From Christiangramia gaetbulicola (GTDB lineage: Bacteria; Bacteroidota; Bacteroidia; Flavobacteriales; Flavobacteriaceae), in the NCBI RefSeq assembly GCF_003054225.1, contig NZ_QBKQ01000004.1:62001-126000 (forward strand): a stretch of 64,000 nucleotides of DNA. Direction: 5' to 3'. The notes below the pieces were generated by a model. The model saw only the letters and a program-made list of their open reading frames with translations. It was not told the origin of the DNA and searched no databases. Numbering within the stretch: position 1 is the first letter of the stretch; each line of letters opens with the position of its first letter. Shown piece by piece: positions 53,095-62,217 of this stretch. The position numbers were made by a program, and so were the translations under genes.

Positions 53095-53122
53095 GCGTTC
53101 CTAAATTCTAGGAACGCTTTTT
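53095..53122 (+). terminator. Terminator after the second POT transporter
   Basis: A 9-bp stem (53095-53103 with 53109-53117, GCGTTCCTA/TAGGAACGC), 5-nt loop, T-run at 53118-53122. Confidence 0.88.
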
Positions 53123-53152
53123 GTTTTAATTTGTATTGGTTAAATTTATGTC

Positions 53153-53695
53153 ATGAAAAAAATACTGATTTTCATATTATTTGTTTTTTCTGTTTCAGCT
53201 ATTCAGGCTCAGGAGATCAATTGGATGAGTATGAACGAGGCCTTGAAAGCTCAGAAGAAAAATCCTAAGAAAATATTTGTGGATGCCTATACCGATTGGT
53301 GTGGTCCCTGCAAAATGCTGGATAAAAATACCTTCTCGAATAAAGATGTAGCAGCCTATATCAATAAGCATTACTATGCGGTAAAGTTCAATGCAGAAGG
53401 GAACGAAGTAATAAATTTCAAGGATAAGGTTTTTAAAAATCCGGGTTACGATCCCGAGAAAAAGGGTAGGAATGCCATACACGAATTTACCCAGGCTATG
53501 GGCGTTTCTGCATATCCAACGATGGTTTTCTTCGATGAAAATGCAGGTTTTCTTACTCCGGTAAAAGGTTATTTAACACCTCAGAAACTTGAGATCTTCC
53601 TAAAGATCTTCGCTACAGACGATTATAAAAAAGTGAAAACAGACGAAGACTGGAAGAAATACCAGGAAGAATTTGAAAGTACCTTTTCAAGCTAA
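53153..53695 (+). CDS. Exported thioredoxin-fold protein
   Basis: 180-residue periplasmic protein. A signal peptide (ending IQAQ) precedes a thioredoxin domain with active site WCGPCK (Cys50, Cys53) and a cis-Pro in AYPTMVFF. The segment HYYAVKFNAEGNEVINFKDKV resembles DUF255/thioredoxin_7-like proteins, and the second part (YLTPQKLEIFLKIFA) is a C-terminal helix. It probably reduces or rearranges periplasmic disulfides. It starts 31 bases after a terminator and its stop overlaps the convergent comEC stop by 4 bases. Confidence 0.88.
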   Translation: MKKILIFILFVFSVSAIQAQEINWMSMNEALKAQKKNPKKIFVDAYTDWCGPCKMLDKNTFSNKDVAAYINKHYYAVKFNAEGNEVINFKDKVFKNPGYDPEKKGRNAIHEFTQAMGVSAYPTMVFFDENAGFLTPVKGYLTPQKLEIFLKIFATDDYKKVKTDEDWKKYQEEFESTFSS

Positions 53696-55740
53696 TTCTG
53701 TTTATCCTGTTTTAAAACATAAGCTCCCTTTTCACCAGTATAGTGGAAAGGGATTTTTTTATTTTCAGCCGTTACTTTCCATCTACTAATAAAGCTGAAA
53801 TAATTGCTGCCATCTGCGATGACCTCTTCTGGAGAGATATTATTCAGAAGTCGTTCCAGGTTTATTTTCGGAGAATTCCTGAGAATTAAAAGTTCCGGTT
53901 TTAATTGCTTCAAATTATAATTTCCAGCGGTATCAATTACCAAAATCAGTTTGTTTGAGAACTCCAAGATTTTAGGAATTTGAAAATTTTCCAGTCTCTC
54001 AATATTTCTTTCCCTTAGATAATCAATTAAAAAAGTGGAATCCACCTTGCCTTCGGAATAGACTTTAAGATCACTTGTCTCTTTTATTCCGAATATTGAT
54101 GCTTTCGACCTATGAAAAACTATAGCTTCCCTGGCCGGAATGTTTGCTTTTGCATAGATGGTCACTACCTGAAATAGTAAGATCGAGATCAGGAAAAAGC
54201 TTAATCGTTCAAAATTGATCTTTCTAATCATTAACACCACAGCCAGGATGATCAGGTAAAGGACGATGGTTTGGAGAAGATCTAATTGGATATTGGATAT
54301 TACAAATTGGTCCAGGTCTGCTACTTTTTCAATAAAGAGGTTCAGGCTATTTAAAAGTTTGCCAAATGATTCCTCTATAAAAACAGGAAGTATCTGGATA
54401 GCGGCCAGGATAATGACTAAAATTCCTAAAGCCAAGAGGATTCCCAAAAAGGGAAGCACTACCAGGTTTGTTAACAGGAACAGGCCGGGGAATTGATGGA
54501 AGTAATATATACTTAGGGGAATAACTCCTATTTGCGCAGCAAGGCTTACCGAGCTAAGCTTCCAAATGTAATCTATGACTTTATTATTCGGAGAGAAAAC
54601 CTGGTAGATCATTGGTTGAAAAACTATGATGCTTAAAACAGCCAGGTAACTTAATTGAAATCCAACCTGGAAAATGTAGTAGGAATCCAGGATTAGTAAA
54701 AAGAATAAAGAAAGGAACAGGCTGTTGAGGCTGCTGGTCTTCCTTTTAAGCTGAAGCCCTACCGCTATGAAAGAGAACATAAATACTGCTCTTACGACCG
54801 ACGCGCTTAGACCCGAGAGAATGGCGAAGCTCCAGAGTAAAATGATGACAATTACAGGCTTGATAAACCTACCATATTTTAAGTTTTCAATCGGTTTAAA
54901 AAGGAAATTCAGGAATAACAGGAGTATCCCGATGTGGAGACCAGATATAGCCAGAATATGAATTGCCCCGGCCGCAGCATAATCCCTATAAAGCTCGGTG
55001 CTAATGTCCCTGCGCTGACCTAAAATGAGTGCTTGGAAGACGGCAATCTCATCTTTCCCGAAATTATAATTCTTGAGGTTTTGGATTAAACGTTCTCTTA
55101 AGTTCCAGGCTTTGTCTCTAAAAGAGGGATCGTAACTGCTAATTGAAATTTTTGAAGGATCGAGATTAAGCTGTTGCTCTACCTTTAATTGTTTCATATA
55201 GCGACTGTAGCTGAATTGGAAAGGGTTTAAGGGTGCTTTGATTGCTTCAGGCTTCCATGGCACCATGATGCGCATTCCGGGTCTTAGAAAGTCCTTATTT
55301 GTGGAATCCCTAAAAACATTTACCAGTACCTTTCCATGAATAGACTTTTCAGAATCTCCTGAAATCAAACCTTCGGCTTCCATTATAAATCTTTCAGAAA
55401 ATGCGGTTGGTTTTAATTCTTCAGAGATCTTCCCGGTAATAATCAGGCTATCGGTTAGCTCTATATTTTGCTTAATATAATGGTCAGGTTGATTTTCAGG
55501 AATATTAAAATAAGCGATGAAGAACCCGAGGTAAAAGATCAGTAAAAATGAAGCTATTCCGAAGAGATCATCGGGAAAGAGCAATTTCCCGCTACGGAAG
55601 AAAGAAAAGAGAAAGAAACAAAGTATAACCCCACCGGTAATCATTAAAACTTGCCGGCTGATCTCCATATAAAAAGCCAGCAGTATACCTGCAATGAGGT
55701 AAATGCATAAACGCAGGAAAATAAATCGAAAGTTTTTCAC
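53692..55740 (-). CDS. ComEC/Rec2 family DNA uptake channel protein, without recognisable nuclease motif
   Basis: 682-residue integral membrane protein. An N-terminal membrane pair and an OB-like domain (LIITGKISEELKPTAFSERF) precede the competence domain with about eight helices (HILAISGLHIGILLLFLNFL is diagnostic). The C-terminal soluble region (about 545-682) would hold a metallo-beta-lactamase domain in longer ComEC proteins, but no HxHxDH motif is seen and it looks degenerate. ComEC forms the inner-membrane channel for transforming DNA. It is last in a minus-strand run of unrelated envelope genes. Confidence 0.88.
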   Translation of the reverse strand: MKNFRFIFLRLCIYLIAGILLAFYMEISRQVLMITGGVILCFFLFSFFRSGKLLFPDDLFGIASFLLIFYLGFFIAYFNIPENQPDHYIKQNIELTDSLIITGKISEELKPTAFSERFIMEAEGLISGDSEKSIHGKVLVNVFRDSTNKDFLRPGMRIMVPWKPEAIKAPLNPFQFSYSRYMKQLKVEQQLNLDPSKISISSYDPSFRDKAWNLRERLIQNLKNYNFGKDEIAVFQALILGQRRDISTELYRDYAAAGAIHILAISGLHIGILLLFLNFLFKPIENLKYGRFIKPVIVIILLWSFAILSGLSASVVRAVFMFSFIAVGLQLKRKTSSLNSLFLSLFFLLILDSYYIFQVGFQLSYLAVLSIIVFQPMIYQVFSPNNKVIDYIWKLSSVSLAAQIGVIPLSIYYFHQFPGLFLLTNLVVLPFLGILLALGILVIILAAIQILPVFIEESFGKLLNSLNLFIEKVADLDQFVISNIQLDLLQTIVLYLIILAVVLMIRKINFERLSFFLISILLFQVVTIYAKANIPAREAIVFHRSKASIFGIKETSDLKVYSEGKVDSTFLIDYLRERNIERLENFQIPKILEFSNKLILVIDTAGNYNLKQLKPELLILRNSPKINLERLLNNISPEEVIADGSNYFSFISRWKVTAENKKIPFHYTGEKGAYVLKQDKQN

Positions 55741-55774
55741 CAGAAGTGATTTGCTTTCTGAAGGTAAATAAAAA

Positions 55775-56326
55775 TTAGATGACTCTGCGGGCCATCACGA
55801 AATTATTATACCAGTAAGATTCTGAAAGTGAGGATATAATAACGCCTTTTGAAGTTGAAGAATGAATAAAATAAATACCGTCCTCGTTTACCTCGACCAC
55901 TAGGCCAACATGATTAATGACCTTTCGGTTCTTGTTTGTTTCAAAAAAGAGCAGGTCGCCCACGCTTACTTCTTTTAAGTATAATCGTTCTCCCTGCAGA
56001 GACATGTCTCTGGAAGTTCTGGGTAAGGAGATGCCCTCTTCAAGAAATGAAACATAGATAAGACCGGAGCAGTCCATGCCTTTTTTATCTGTGCCGCCAT
56101 ATTTATAGCGGGTACCTTCAAATTTTTTAGCCGTGCGAACTACTTTGAATGCCTTCTTGTCTTCCGGTTCGGCCTCAGGATCATGCTTGTATACTGGAGC
56201 GGCTTCCTCGGTTTTTTTATATTCTTCCTTGGTGGTAATAACCCTTTTCCTGGAAGAACCACAGGAAGTAAAAAAAGCTGCCGTAAGCAGAAGGATCAAA
56301 AGTTTTAAAAGATTCTGTTTCTTCAT
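55775..56326 (-). CDS. NlpC/P60 (C40) peptidase lipoprotein
   Basis: 183-residue lipoprotein with a lipobox (AFFTSC) and a charged linker. The catalytic domain has Cys86 in MDCSGLIYVSFL, His in NHVGLVVEV, and a third polar residue His in YFIHSSTSKG. It probably cleaves peptide bonds in peptidoglycan stems. An acidic/basic spacer at about residues 38-60 precedes the domain. It lies 34 bases upstream of comEC, on the same strand. Confidence 0.92.
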   Translation of the reverse strand: MKKQNLLKLLILLLTAAFFTSCGSSRKRVITTKEEYKKTEEAAPVYKHDPEAEPEDKKAFKVVRTAKKFEGTRYKYGGTDKKGMDCSGLIYVSFLEEGISLPRTSRDMSLQGERLYLKEVSVGDLLFFETNKNRKVINHVGLVVEVNEDGIYFIHSSTSKGVIISSLSESYWYNNFVMARRVI

Positions 56327-56356
56327 TACAATACTCTAACTCTCTAATTGGTTCTT

Positions 56357-57475
56357 CTATTGTTCAGATATCTTATGGTATATGAGTTCAGCTGTTTTCT
56401 TGCTGGCTCCTTTACCTCCAAGTTTTTGCTCCAGTTCAAAATAATCTCCGAAGATCTTTTTCCTGGTCTTTTCATCGAGGATCTTTTTCAGCTCGATCTT
56501 CAGGTTTTTCGAATTGAATTCATTCTGGATTAGCTCCTTGACCACTTCACGATTCATGATAAGATTCACTAAGGAAATATAATCCAGGTTGATTATGCGT
56601 TTGGCGATATGGTAGGAAATATAACTTCCCTTGTAGCATACAACCTCCGGTACCTTGAACAAAGCGGTCTCTAAAGTGGCAGTTCCCGAAGTTACCAGCG
56701 CAGCATGTGAAATACCAAGTACATCATAGGTCTTATTCATGATAAGTTTGATGTTGGATTTTTTCATGAAGGTCTGGTAGAATTCCTCATCCTGGCTGGG
56801 TGCACCGGCAATGACGAACTGGTAATCTTCATAATCTGAAGTTACACTTAGCATCACCTCCAGCATTTTTTCGATCTCCTGTTTCCGGCTTCCGGGAAGC
56901 AGGGCGATTACCGGTCTTGAATCCAGCCCGTTATTTCGTTTGAAAGATTCAATGTCAACCGGAGGCCTGTTATCTATAGCGTCCAGTAGAGGATGACCTA
57001 CAAAATGGACCGGAAAATCATGCTTTTCGGTATAAAAATCTTTTTCAAATGGGAGGATGACATACATTTCGTCAACATCCCTTTTAATCTTTTTGATCCT
57101 GTTCTCCTTCCAGGCCCAGATCTGCGGGGAAATATAATAATGTGTCCTGAAACCTTCTTTTTTAGCCCATTCAGCAATACGCATATTGAATCCAGGATAA
57201 TCGATAAAAATGATCACATCTGGGTTGAAACTGCTTATATCCTCCTTGCAGAACTTGATGTTCTTAAAAATCGTCCTGAGGTTCATGATCACTTCAGAAA
57301 AGCCCATAAAGGCAAGTTCCTTGTAGTGTTTCACTAAAGTGCCGCCTTGCTGCTGCATTAGATCACCACCCCAAAAGCGAAATTCAGCATTAGCGTCTAC
57401 TTCTTTCAGTGCCTTCATTAGGTTAGAGGCATGCAGATCTCCCGAAGCTTCGCCAGCGATGATGTAATATTTCAT
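56357..57475 (-). CDS. lpxB: Lipid-A-disaccharide synthase LpxB
   Basis: 372-residue GT19 glycosyltransferase that joins UDP-2,3-diacylglucosamine and lipid X to form the lipid A disaccharide. Typical blocks: YYIIAGEASGDLHASNLM at the N-terminus, FIDYPGFNMRIAEWAKK, LLPGSRKQEIEKML, and VTSGTATLETALFKVPEVV. No membrane helix; it is a peripheral membrane enzyme. Its start follows the small membrane gene stop by 1 base. Confidence 0.96.
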   Translation of the reverse strand: MKYYIIAGEASGDLHASNLMKALKEVDANAEFRFWGGDLMQQQGGTLVKHYKELAFMGFSEVIMNLRTIFKNIKFCKEDISSFNPDVIIFIDYPGFNMRIAEWAKKEGFRTHYYISPQIWAWKENRIKKIKRDVDEMYVILPFEKDFYTEKHDFPVHFVGHPLLDAIDNRPPVDIESFKRNNGLDSRPVIALLPGSRKQEIEKMLEVMLSVTSDYEDYQFVIAGAPSQDEEFYQTFMKKSNIKLIMNKTYDVLGISHAALVTSGTATLETALFKVPEVVCYKGSYISYHIAKRIINLDYISLVNLIMNREVVKELIQNEFNSKNLKIELKKILDEKTRKKIFGDYFELEQKLGGKGASKKTAELIYHKISEQ

Positions 57476-57476
57476 G

Positions 57477-57758
57477 TTATATGAATTTATAGATTGCCAC
57501 AGCTATGGCTACAAAAACTGTTGCTAATAGAACTCCCCTCGCATGATAATTTTGCTTCTTTTTCAGAAATACAAAAAAGGGAAGGAAGTTTAAAATAGCT
57601 CCCAGAGCTATGATCTTCCCCAGGTAATCATTGGCCACCGCATTTTGTAGAGTAGTGTCAATATCTGCTTCAGAAAGCAATGCGATATACAACATTACCC
57701 CGGCAATGTTTGCCGCAATTCCGGTTAAAAATCCAGTAAGTAAGTTCTGTTTAATCAT
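57477..57758 (-). CDS. Small three-helix membrane protein between surE and lpxB
   Basis: 93-residue hydrophobic protein with three predicted helices (about 8-27, 47-65 and 75-92), positive loop KKKQNYHARG between the last two. It overlaps surE by 8 bases and abuts lpxB, so translation of the three genes is coupled. I do not recognise a named family. A similar small protein in this spot seems likely in relatives, but that is inference. Confidence 0.8.
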   Translation of the reverse strand: MIKQNLLTGFLTGIAANIAGVMLYIALLSEADIDTTLQNAVANDYLGKIIALGAILNFLPFFVFLKKKQNYHARGVLLATVFVAIAVAIYKFI

Positions 57759-58533
57759 TCAGAGACCAGCTGCTTAAATCCTTGATAAAATGATGAGCGG
57801 TAAGGTCGAATTGTACCGGTACTACCGAAACATATCCTTCTTCAAGCGCTTTTTCATCGGTATCATCTCCTTCGTCCTTATTCACGAAAGTTCCGGTTAA
57901 CCAATAATATTCACGGCCCTGCGGATTCGTTCTTTTATCGAATTCTTCTTCCCAATGCGCATTTGCCTGTCGGCATACTTTTATGCCTTTAATGTCTTCA
58001 GCCTTTAATTTGGGGATGTTAACATTTAGCACCACTCCTTTTGGAAGTCCGTTTTTCAGCACATTTTTAGTGATGGTTTTGATGTATTTCCTGGTTGGTT
58101 CAAAATCGGCATTAAGCGAATAATCCAGCAACGAAAAACCTATGGCAGGAATACCTTCAATACCAGCCTCTACAGCTGCACTCATAGTTCCTGAATAAAT
58201 GACATTAATGGAGGAGTTGGATCCATGATTTATTCCGCTTACACAAAGATCTGGTTTCCGGTGAAGTATCTCCTGGGTGGCGATTTTCACGCAATCTGCC
58301 GGAGTGCCAGAACAGCTATATTCCTTATGCTTGTAGGATTCTTTGATGGTTACCTGTTCGCAAAATAGAGTATCACTAATTGTGATCGCATGTCCCATCC
58401 CGCTTTGAGGGCTATCTGGTGCTACCACGATTACATCTCCAAGCTCTTTCATTACCTCTACCAGTGTCCTGATTCCCGGTGCGGTTATTCCGTCATCATT
58501 GGTAACCAGGATAAGGGGTTTTTTCTTATTCAT
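57751..58533 (-). CDS. surE: 5'-nucleotidase SurE
   Basis: 260-residue nucleotide phosphatase. Metal-binding motif VTNDDGITAPGI near residues 10-21 holds the paired aspartates, then SGMGHAITIS and SGINHGSNSSINVIYSGTM (with Asn/Ser ligands). It removes phosphate from nucleoside monophosphates and is linked to stationary-phase survival. It begins a minus-strand operon surE, small membrane gene, lpxB, possibly also the peptidase and comEC genes. Confidence 0.96.
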   Translation of the reverse strand: MNKKKPLILVTNDDGITAPGIRTLVEVMKELGDVIVVAPDSPQSGMGHAITISDTLFCEQVTIKESYKHKEYSCSGTPADCVKIATQEILHRKPDLCVSGINHGSNSSINVIYSGTMSAAVEAGIEGIPAIGFSLLDYSLNADFEPTRKYIKTITKNVLKNGLPKGVVLNVNIPKLKAEDIKGIKVCRQANAHWEEEFDKRTNPQGREYYWLTGTFVNKDEGDDTDEKALEEGYVSVVPVQFDLTAHHFIKDLSSWSLND

Positions 58534-58660
58534 GCATAATTATTTGGTTCTGCTAAAATAAGAATTTAAATAAGGAAAGCTTATATTAGTGGTATCACAA
58601 ATTAGTGCAGGTTATTTAACTTATTGGCACAGTTTTTACTATAAATAAGGTAACCAAACG

Positions 58661-60835
58661 ATGACGAAATTAAAACGAGTTATGAAAAGGAATATTAAGA
58701 TCTTAGCAGTCGTTCTTCTAATGGCTGCTGCCTCATGTAGTTTTACTACCAAGAAATTCGAAGACCCCAACAAGGATAAACTTCTTATAGATCTCATTAC
58801 GTATGTACTTAACCAGGGACATTACGATGCTAAGGATATAAATGACAGTTTTTCAGAGAATGTATATGTAGATTACCTTGAAGGACTCGATCCTTCCAAG
58901 CGTTTTTTCTATGCTAGTGATATAGAGGAATTTGATGCATATAAGGATAAGATAGATGACCAGATCAAGGGGAAGAATATAGAGTTCTTCAATCTTACCT
59001 ATGGTCGTCTTGGCGAGCGTATGGAAGAAGCTAGATCCATGTATAAGGAAATTCTTTCTAAACCCTTCGATTTTACTGAAAACGAAAAGATAAACACAGA
59101 CTATGATAGTCTGGAATATGTTTCCTCTAAGGAAGAAATGAGAAAAAGGTGGAAAGAACAACTGAAGTTCAATACACTTATTTCTTATTACGATCTAAAG
59201 CAGGATGAGAAAAAGAAAAAAGAGGATTCTACTTCTTACGAGATGAAGACCGATGCTGAATTGGAAAAAGAAGCCAGAGAGACCACTCTTTCTAACATCA
59301 ACAGATACTACGAATTTACCGATGATCTTGAAAGAGAAGATTACTTTTCGGTTTATATCAATGCGATCGTAGAGGAGTTTGATCCGCATACTTTTTATTT
59401 TGCACCTCAGGATAAAGACAGGTTCGATATTGCCATGTCTGGTAAACTTGAAGGGATTGGAGCTAGATTGGTAAAGGATAGTGATAATATTACTATTACC
59501 GAAGTGATCTCGGGTGGTCCGGCCTGGAGAAGTGAAGAGATTGGTGAAGGAGACGTTATCCTGAAAGTTAGACAGGAAGATGAGAAAGAAGCCGTGAGTA
59601 TCGTGGGGATGAGACTTGATGATGCGGTAGATCTTATCAAGGGCCCAAAAGACACTAAAGTAACTCTTACTGTTCGTAAGAAAGTAATGGGGAATATTGA
59701 AGAAGTAACTCTTACCCGCGATGTGATCGAGATTGAAGAGACCTATGCCAAAGCATCTATGGTTAAAAAAGATGGTAGAAAATATGGAGTTATCAATCTT
59801 CCAAAGTTCTATTTCGATATGACCGATTATAATGAACGTAACGCAGCTTCAGATATCAAAGAAGATATTATCAGGCTGAAACAGGAAGGCATGGAAGGTC
59901 TTGTACTTGACCTTAGAAACAACGGCGGAGGTTCTCTTAAAACCGTTGTGGATATCGCCGGAATGTTCATTGAAGAAGGGCCAATCGTACAGGTTAAATC
60001 CAATGGTCAGCGTAAAGAAGTATTAAAAGATGAAGATCCTCAGGTCCTTTGGGATGGTCCGTTAGTGATCCTGGTAAATGAGCTTTCAGCTTCGGCTTCA
60101 GAAATTCTAGCCGCTGCGATGCAGGATTATAAAAGAGCGATCATCATTGGTAGTAAGCAGACTTATGGTAAGGGCACAGTTCAGAATGTAATTGATCTTA
60201 ACAGGTGGCTAAGAAATAACGATATGGGAGACATGGGAGCTCTAAAGATAACTACCCAGAAGTTCTACCGTGTGAATGGTGGTTCCACACAGCTTGAAGG
60301 GGTAAAGAGTGATGTAGTGGTTCCAGACAGGTATAGTTTTGTTGATATTGGTGAAAAAGACCAGGAGAACCCACTACCATGGGATAAAATTGATGCTGCA
60401 GATTATGATATCTGGAATGGTTACGTAGGTTTTGATGAAGCTATTGCGGCCAGTAAAGCCAGAATGGAAACCAATTCCCAGTTAAAGCTTATAGAGGACA
60501 ATGCTAAATGGGTAAAAACTCAGAGTGAAGATAGTAGCTATCCATTAAGTTATGACGATTATGCAAGACAGGCTGAACAGGACCAGGAAATGGCCAAACA
60601 GTTTGATGCTATCAAGGACTACAAGACAGATCTAACTTATACTTCGCTTCCTTATGAAGAAGAACTTTTCGCTACAGATACTATACTGAAAGAGAAAAGA
60701 CAGAGATGGCATGAAAGCCTGAGCAAGGATGTATATATTGAAGAAGCTATCAATGTGCTTTCAGATATTAAAATGAACAACATCACCAAGAACAAACTGG
60801 CAGATGTTGAGAGAAAGAATAAAGTGAAAAACTAA
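58661..60835 (+). CDS. Carboxy-terminal (tail-specific) processing peptidase, Prc/Tsp type
   Basis: 724-residue periplasmic S41 protease. The lipobox MAAASC follows an N-terminal signal. An N-terminal helical region, PDZ domain (about 260-345, EVISGGPAWRSEEIGEGDVIL) and S41 catalytic domain with ELSASASEILAAAMQDYKRA (Ser) and GSKQTYGKGTVQ (Lys) follow, plus a long C-terminal helical extension typical of Prc. The ATG at 58661 or the one at 58682 gives a plausible signal; both are kept as options. It degrades C-terminally tagged or misfolded envelope proteins. Confidence 0.94.
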   Translation: MTKLKRVMKRNIKILAVVLLMAAASCSFTTKKFEDPNKDKLLIDLITYVLNQGHYDAKDINDSFSENVYVDYLEGLDPSKRFFYASDIEEFDAYKDKIDDQIKGKNIEFFNLTYGRLGERMEEARSMYKEILSKPFDFTENEKINTDYDSLEYVSSKEEMRKRWKEQLKFNTLISYYDLKQDEKKKKEDSTSYEMKTDAELEKEARETTLSNINRYYEFTDDLEREDYFSVYINAIVEEFDPHTFYFAPQDKDRFDIAMSGKLEGIGARLVKDSDNITITEVISGGPAWRSEEIGEGDVILKVRQEDEKEAVSIVGMRLDDAVDLIKGPKDTKVTLTVRKKVMGNIEEVTLTRDVIEIEETYAKASMVKKDGRKYGVINLPKFYFDMTDYNERNAASDIKEDIIRLKQEGMEGLVLDLRNNGGGSLKTVVDIAGMFIEEGPIVQVKSNGQRKEVLKDEDPQVLWDGPLVILVNELSASASEILAAAMQDYKRAIIIGSKQTYGKGTVQNVIDLNRWLRNNDMGDMGALKITTQKFYRVNGGSTQLEGVKSDVVVPDRYSFVDIGEKDQENPLPWDKIDAADYDIWNGYVGFDEAIAASKARMETNSQLKLIEDNAKWVKTQSEDSSYPLSYDDYARQAEQDQEMAKQFDAIKDYKTDLTYTSLPYEEELFATDTILKEKRQRWHESLSKDVYIEEAINVLSDIKMNNITKNKLADVERKNKVKN

Positions 60836-60852
60836 GAGTCTATATAAAAGTA

Positions 60853-60883
60853 AAAACCCGGAACTTTGTTTCCGGGTTTTTTT
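60853..60883 (+). terminator. Terminator after the tail-specific protease gene
   Basis: An 11-bp stem (60853-60863 with 60870-60880, AAAACCCGGAA/TTCCGGGTTTT), 6-nt loop, T-run at 60877-60883. Confidence 0.92.
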
Positions 60884-60895
60884 ATGTTTGATATT

Positions 60896-60973
60896 ATGAA
60901 AAGAAAATATATCTATCCGGTGCTTATTCTATTAGTTGCTGCTATTCTTCTAATGGTAGATAAATGCTCTTAA
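60896..60973 (+). CDS. Possible 25-residue hydrophobic peptide ORF
   Basis: ATG 60896 encodes 25 residues: a basic start (MKRKY), a hydrophobic helix of about 16 residues and a Cys-Ser end. It lies between a terminator and the rodA stop, which it overlaps by 4 bases. An in-frame ATG at 60884 would add four residues. Such short frames arise by chance; the basic-then-hydrophobic pattern is the only positive sign. Confidence 0.3.
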   Translation: MKRKYIYPVLILLVAAILLMVDKCS

Positions 60974-62217
60974 TAAGAGAGTCGGTCTGAGTCCAGCTTT
61001 ATAAAGATAAATAGCAATATGGTGAATCCCCATAATCCTGATCCTCCATAACTAAAGAAGGGTAGTGGGATCCCAACGGTTGGGAAGATACCTATAACCA
61101 TTCCTATATTCACGAGGAAGTGGATAAACAATATTCCTATTACCGAATATCCATAAACTCTGTAAAACTGGTTTCTTTGCCTTTCAGCCAGCACAAGAAG
61201 CCTGATCAGTAAAAAGACAAAAAGAAGTACCACCATAGCGCTTCCCAGGAATCCCCATTCTTCACCAACGGTACTAAAAATATAATCTGTATGTTGTTCG
61301 GGTACGAAATGACCTTTGGTCTGGGTACCTTCAGTCCAGCCTTTTCCTAACCAGCCACCACTACCAATTGCGATCTCACTTTGATTGGTGTTATAACCAA
61401 TTCCGCGTGAATCGACTTCCTTGCCAAGAACGATATTAAACCTGTCGCGGTGCCTTTGTTCGAAGACATTTTCAAAAATATAGTTCACAGAAAAGCTAAG
61501 CCCTATAGATACTATCGCAAATAAGGTAATTAATAGGCGTCCTGGTCGTTTTTTTCTTTTTCTGAAGAAGAGTATCAGTCCAATGGTCAGCGCAGCAACA
61601 CTTACCCAAATTGGGCCTACAACAAGTGTTAGAACGAAAACGGCTACTGCGGTTAAACCGGTAACCAGATAAAAACCAGAAAGTCCCTCACGATAAAGAG
61701 GGAAGAAGAAAGCGGCATATACCAGGGCGCTTCCAGGATCGGGCTGAGGGACGATCAGTATCGCCGGAATGGCAATAATGATGAATGCCTTTACCTGATG
61801 GCTCAGCCTCTTTATATTGGTTTGTATGTCACTTAAATACTTGGCCAGGGCAAGCGCTGTAGCGAATTTTGCGAATTCTGAAGGTTGTACTCCAAAACTC
61901 CCAAAAGAATACCAGGATGTGGCCCCGGATATCGTTTTACCAAAGACAAATAATCCCGCGAGGGAGAGGAGTGAGATGATATAGATAACGCTCGAGAAAC
62001 GTTGATAGAATTTAGCCTCGATAGAAAGGATGATCACGATGAGGAAAATACTCAGGGCGATAAAAAGCGCCTGTTTTCCGTAAGGTTGACTCATATCGAA
62101 ATACGAGCCCGAACTTGATCCCAAGGAAGCTGAATAAATATTGGCCCAGCCAAAAAATATCAATGCTAAATAAATGAATATGCTTATCCAGTCAAATCCC
62201 GCGCTGCTTTTACTCAT
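60970..62217 (-). CDS. rodA: Rod shape-determining protein RodA (SEDS peptidoglycan polymerase)
   Basis: 415-residue SEDS-family membrane protein with about ten helices, the glycosyltransferase for lateral-wall peptidoglycan. Signature regions: GSFGVQPSEFAKFATALALAKYL, VPQPDPGSALVY, and the C-terminal VGIPLPFFSYGGSGL. A polar loop of about 80 residues (around 230-310, including EQHTDYIFSTVGEEWG) follows the usual plan. It abuts PBP2, its partner transpeptidase, in the same minus-strand operon. Confidence 0.95.
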   Translation of the reverse strand: MSKSSAGFDWISIFIYLALIFFGWANIYSASLGSSSGSYFDMSQPYGKQALFIALSIFLIVIILSIEAKFYQRFSSVIYIISLLSLAGLFVFGKTISGATSWYSFGSFGVQPSEFAKFATALALAKYLSDIQTNIKRLSHQVKAFIIIAIPAILIVPQPDPGSALVYAAFFFPLYREGLSGFYLVTGLTAVAVFVLTLVVGPIWVSVAALTIGLILFFRKRKKRPGRLLITLFAIVSIGLSFSVNYIFENVFEQRHRDRFNIVLGKEVDSRGIGYNTNQSEIAIGSGGWLGKGWTEGTQTKGHFVPEQHTDYIFSTVGEEWGFLGSAMVVLLFVFLLIRLLVLAERQRNQFYRVYGYSVIGILFIHFLVNIGMVIGIFPTVGIPLPFFSYGGSGLWGFTILLFIFIKLDSDRLSY

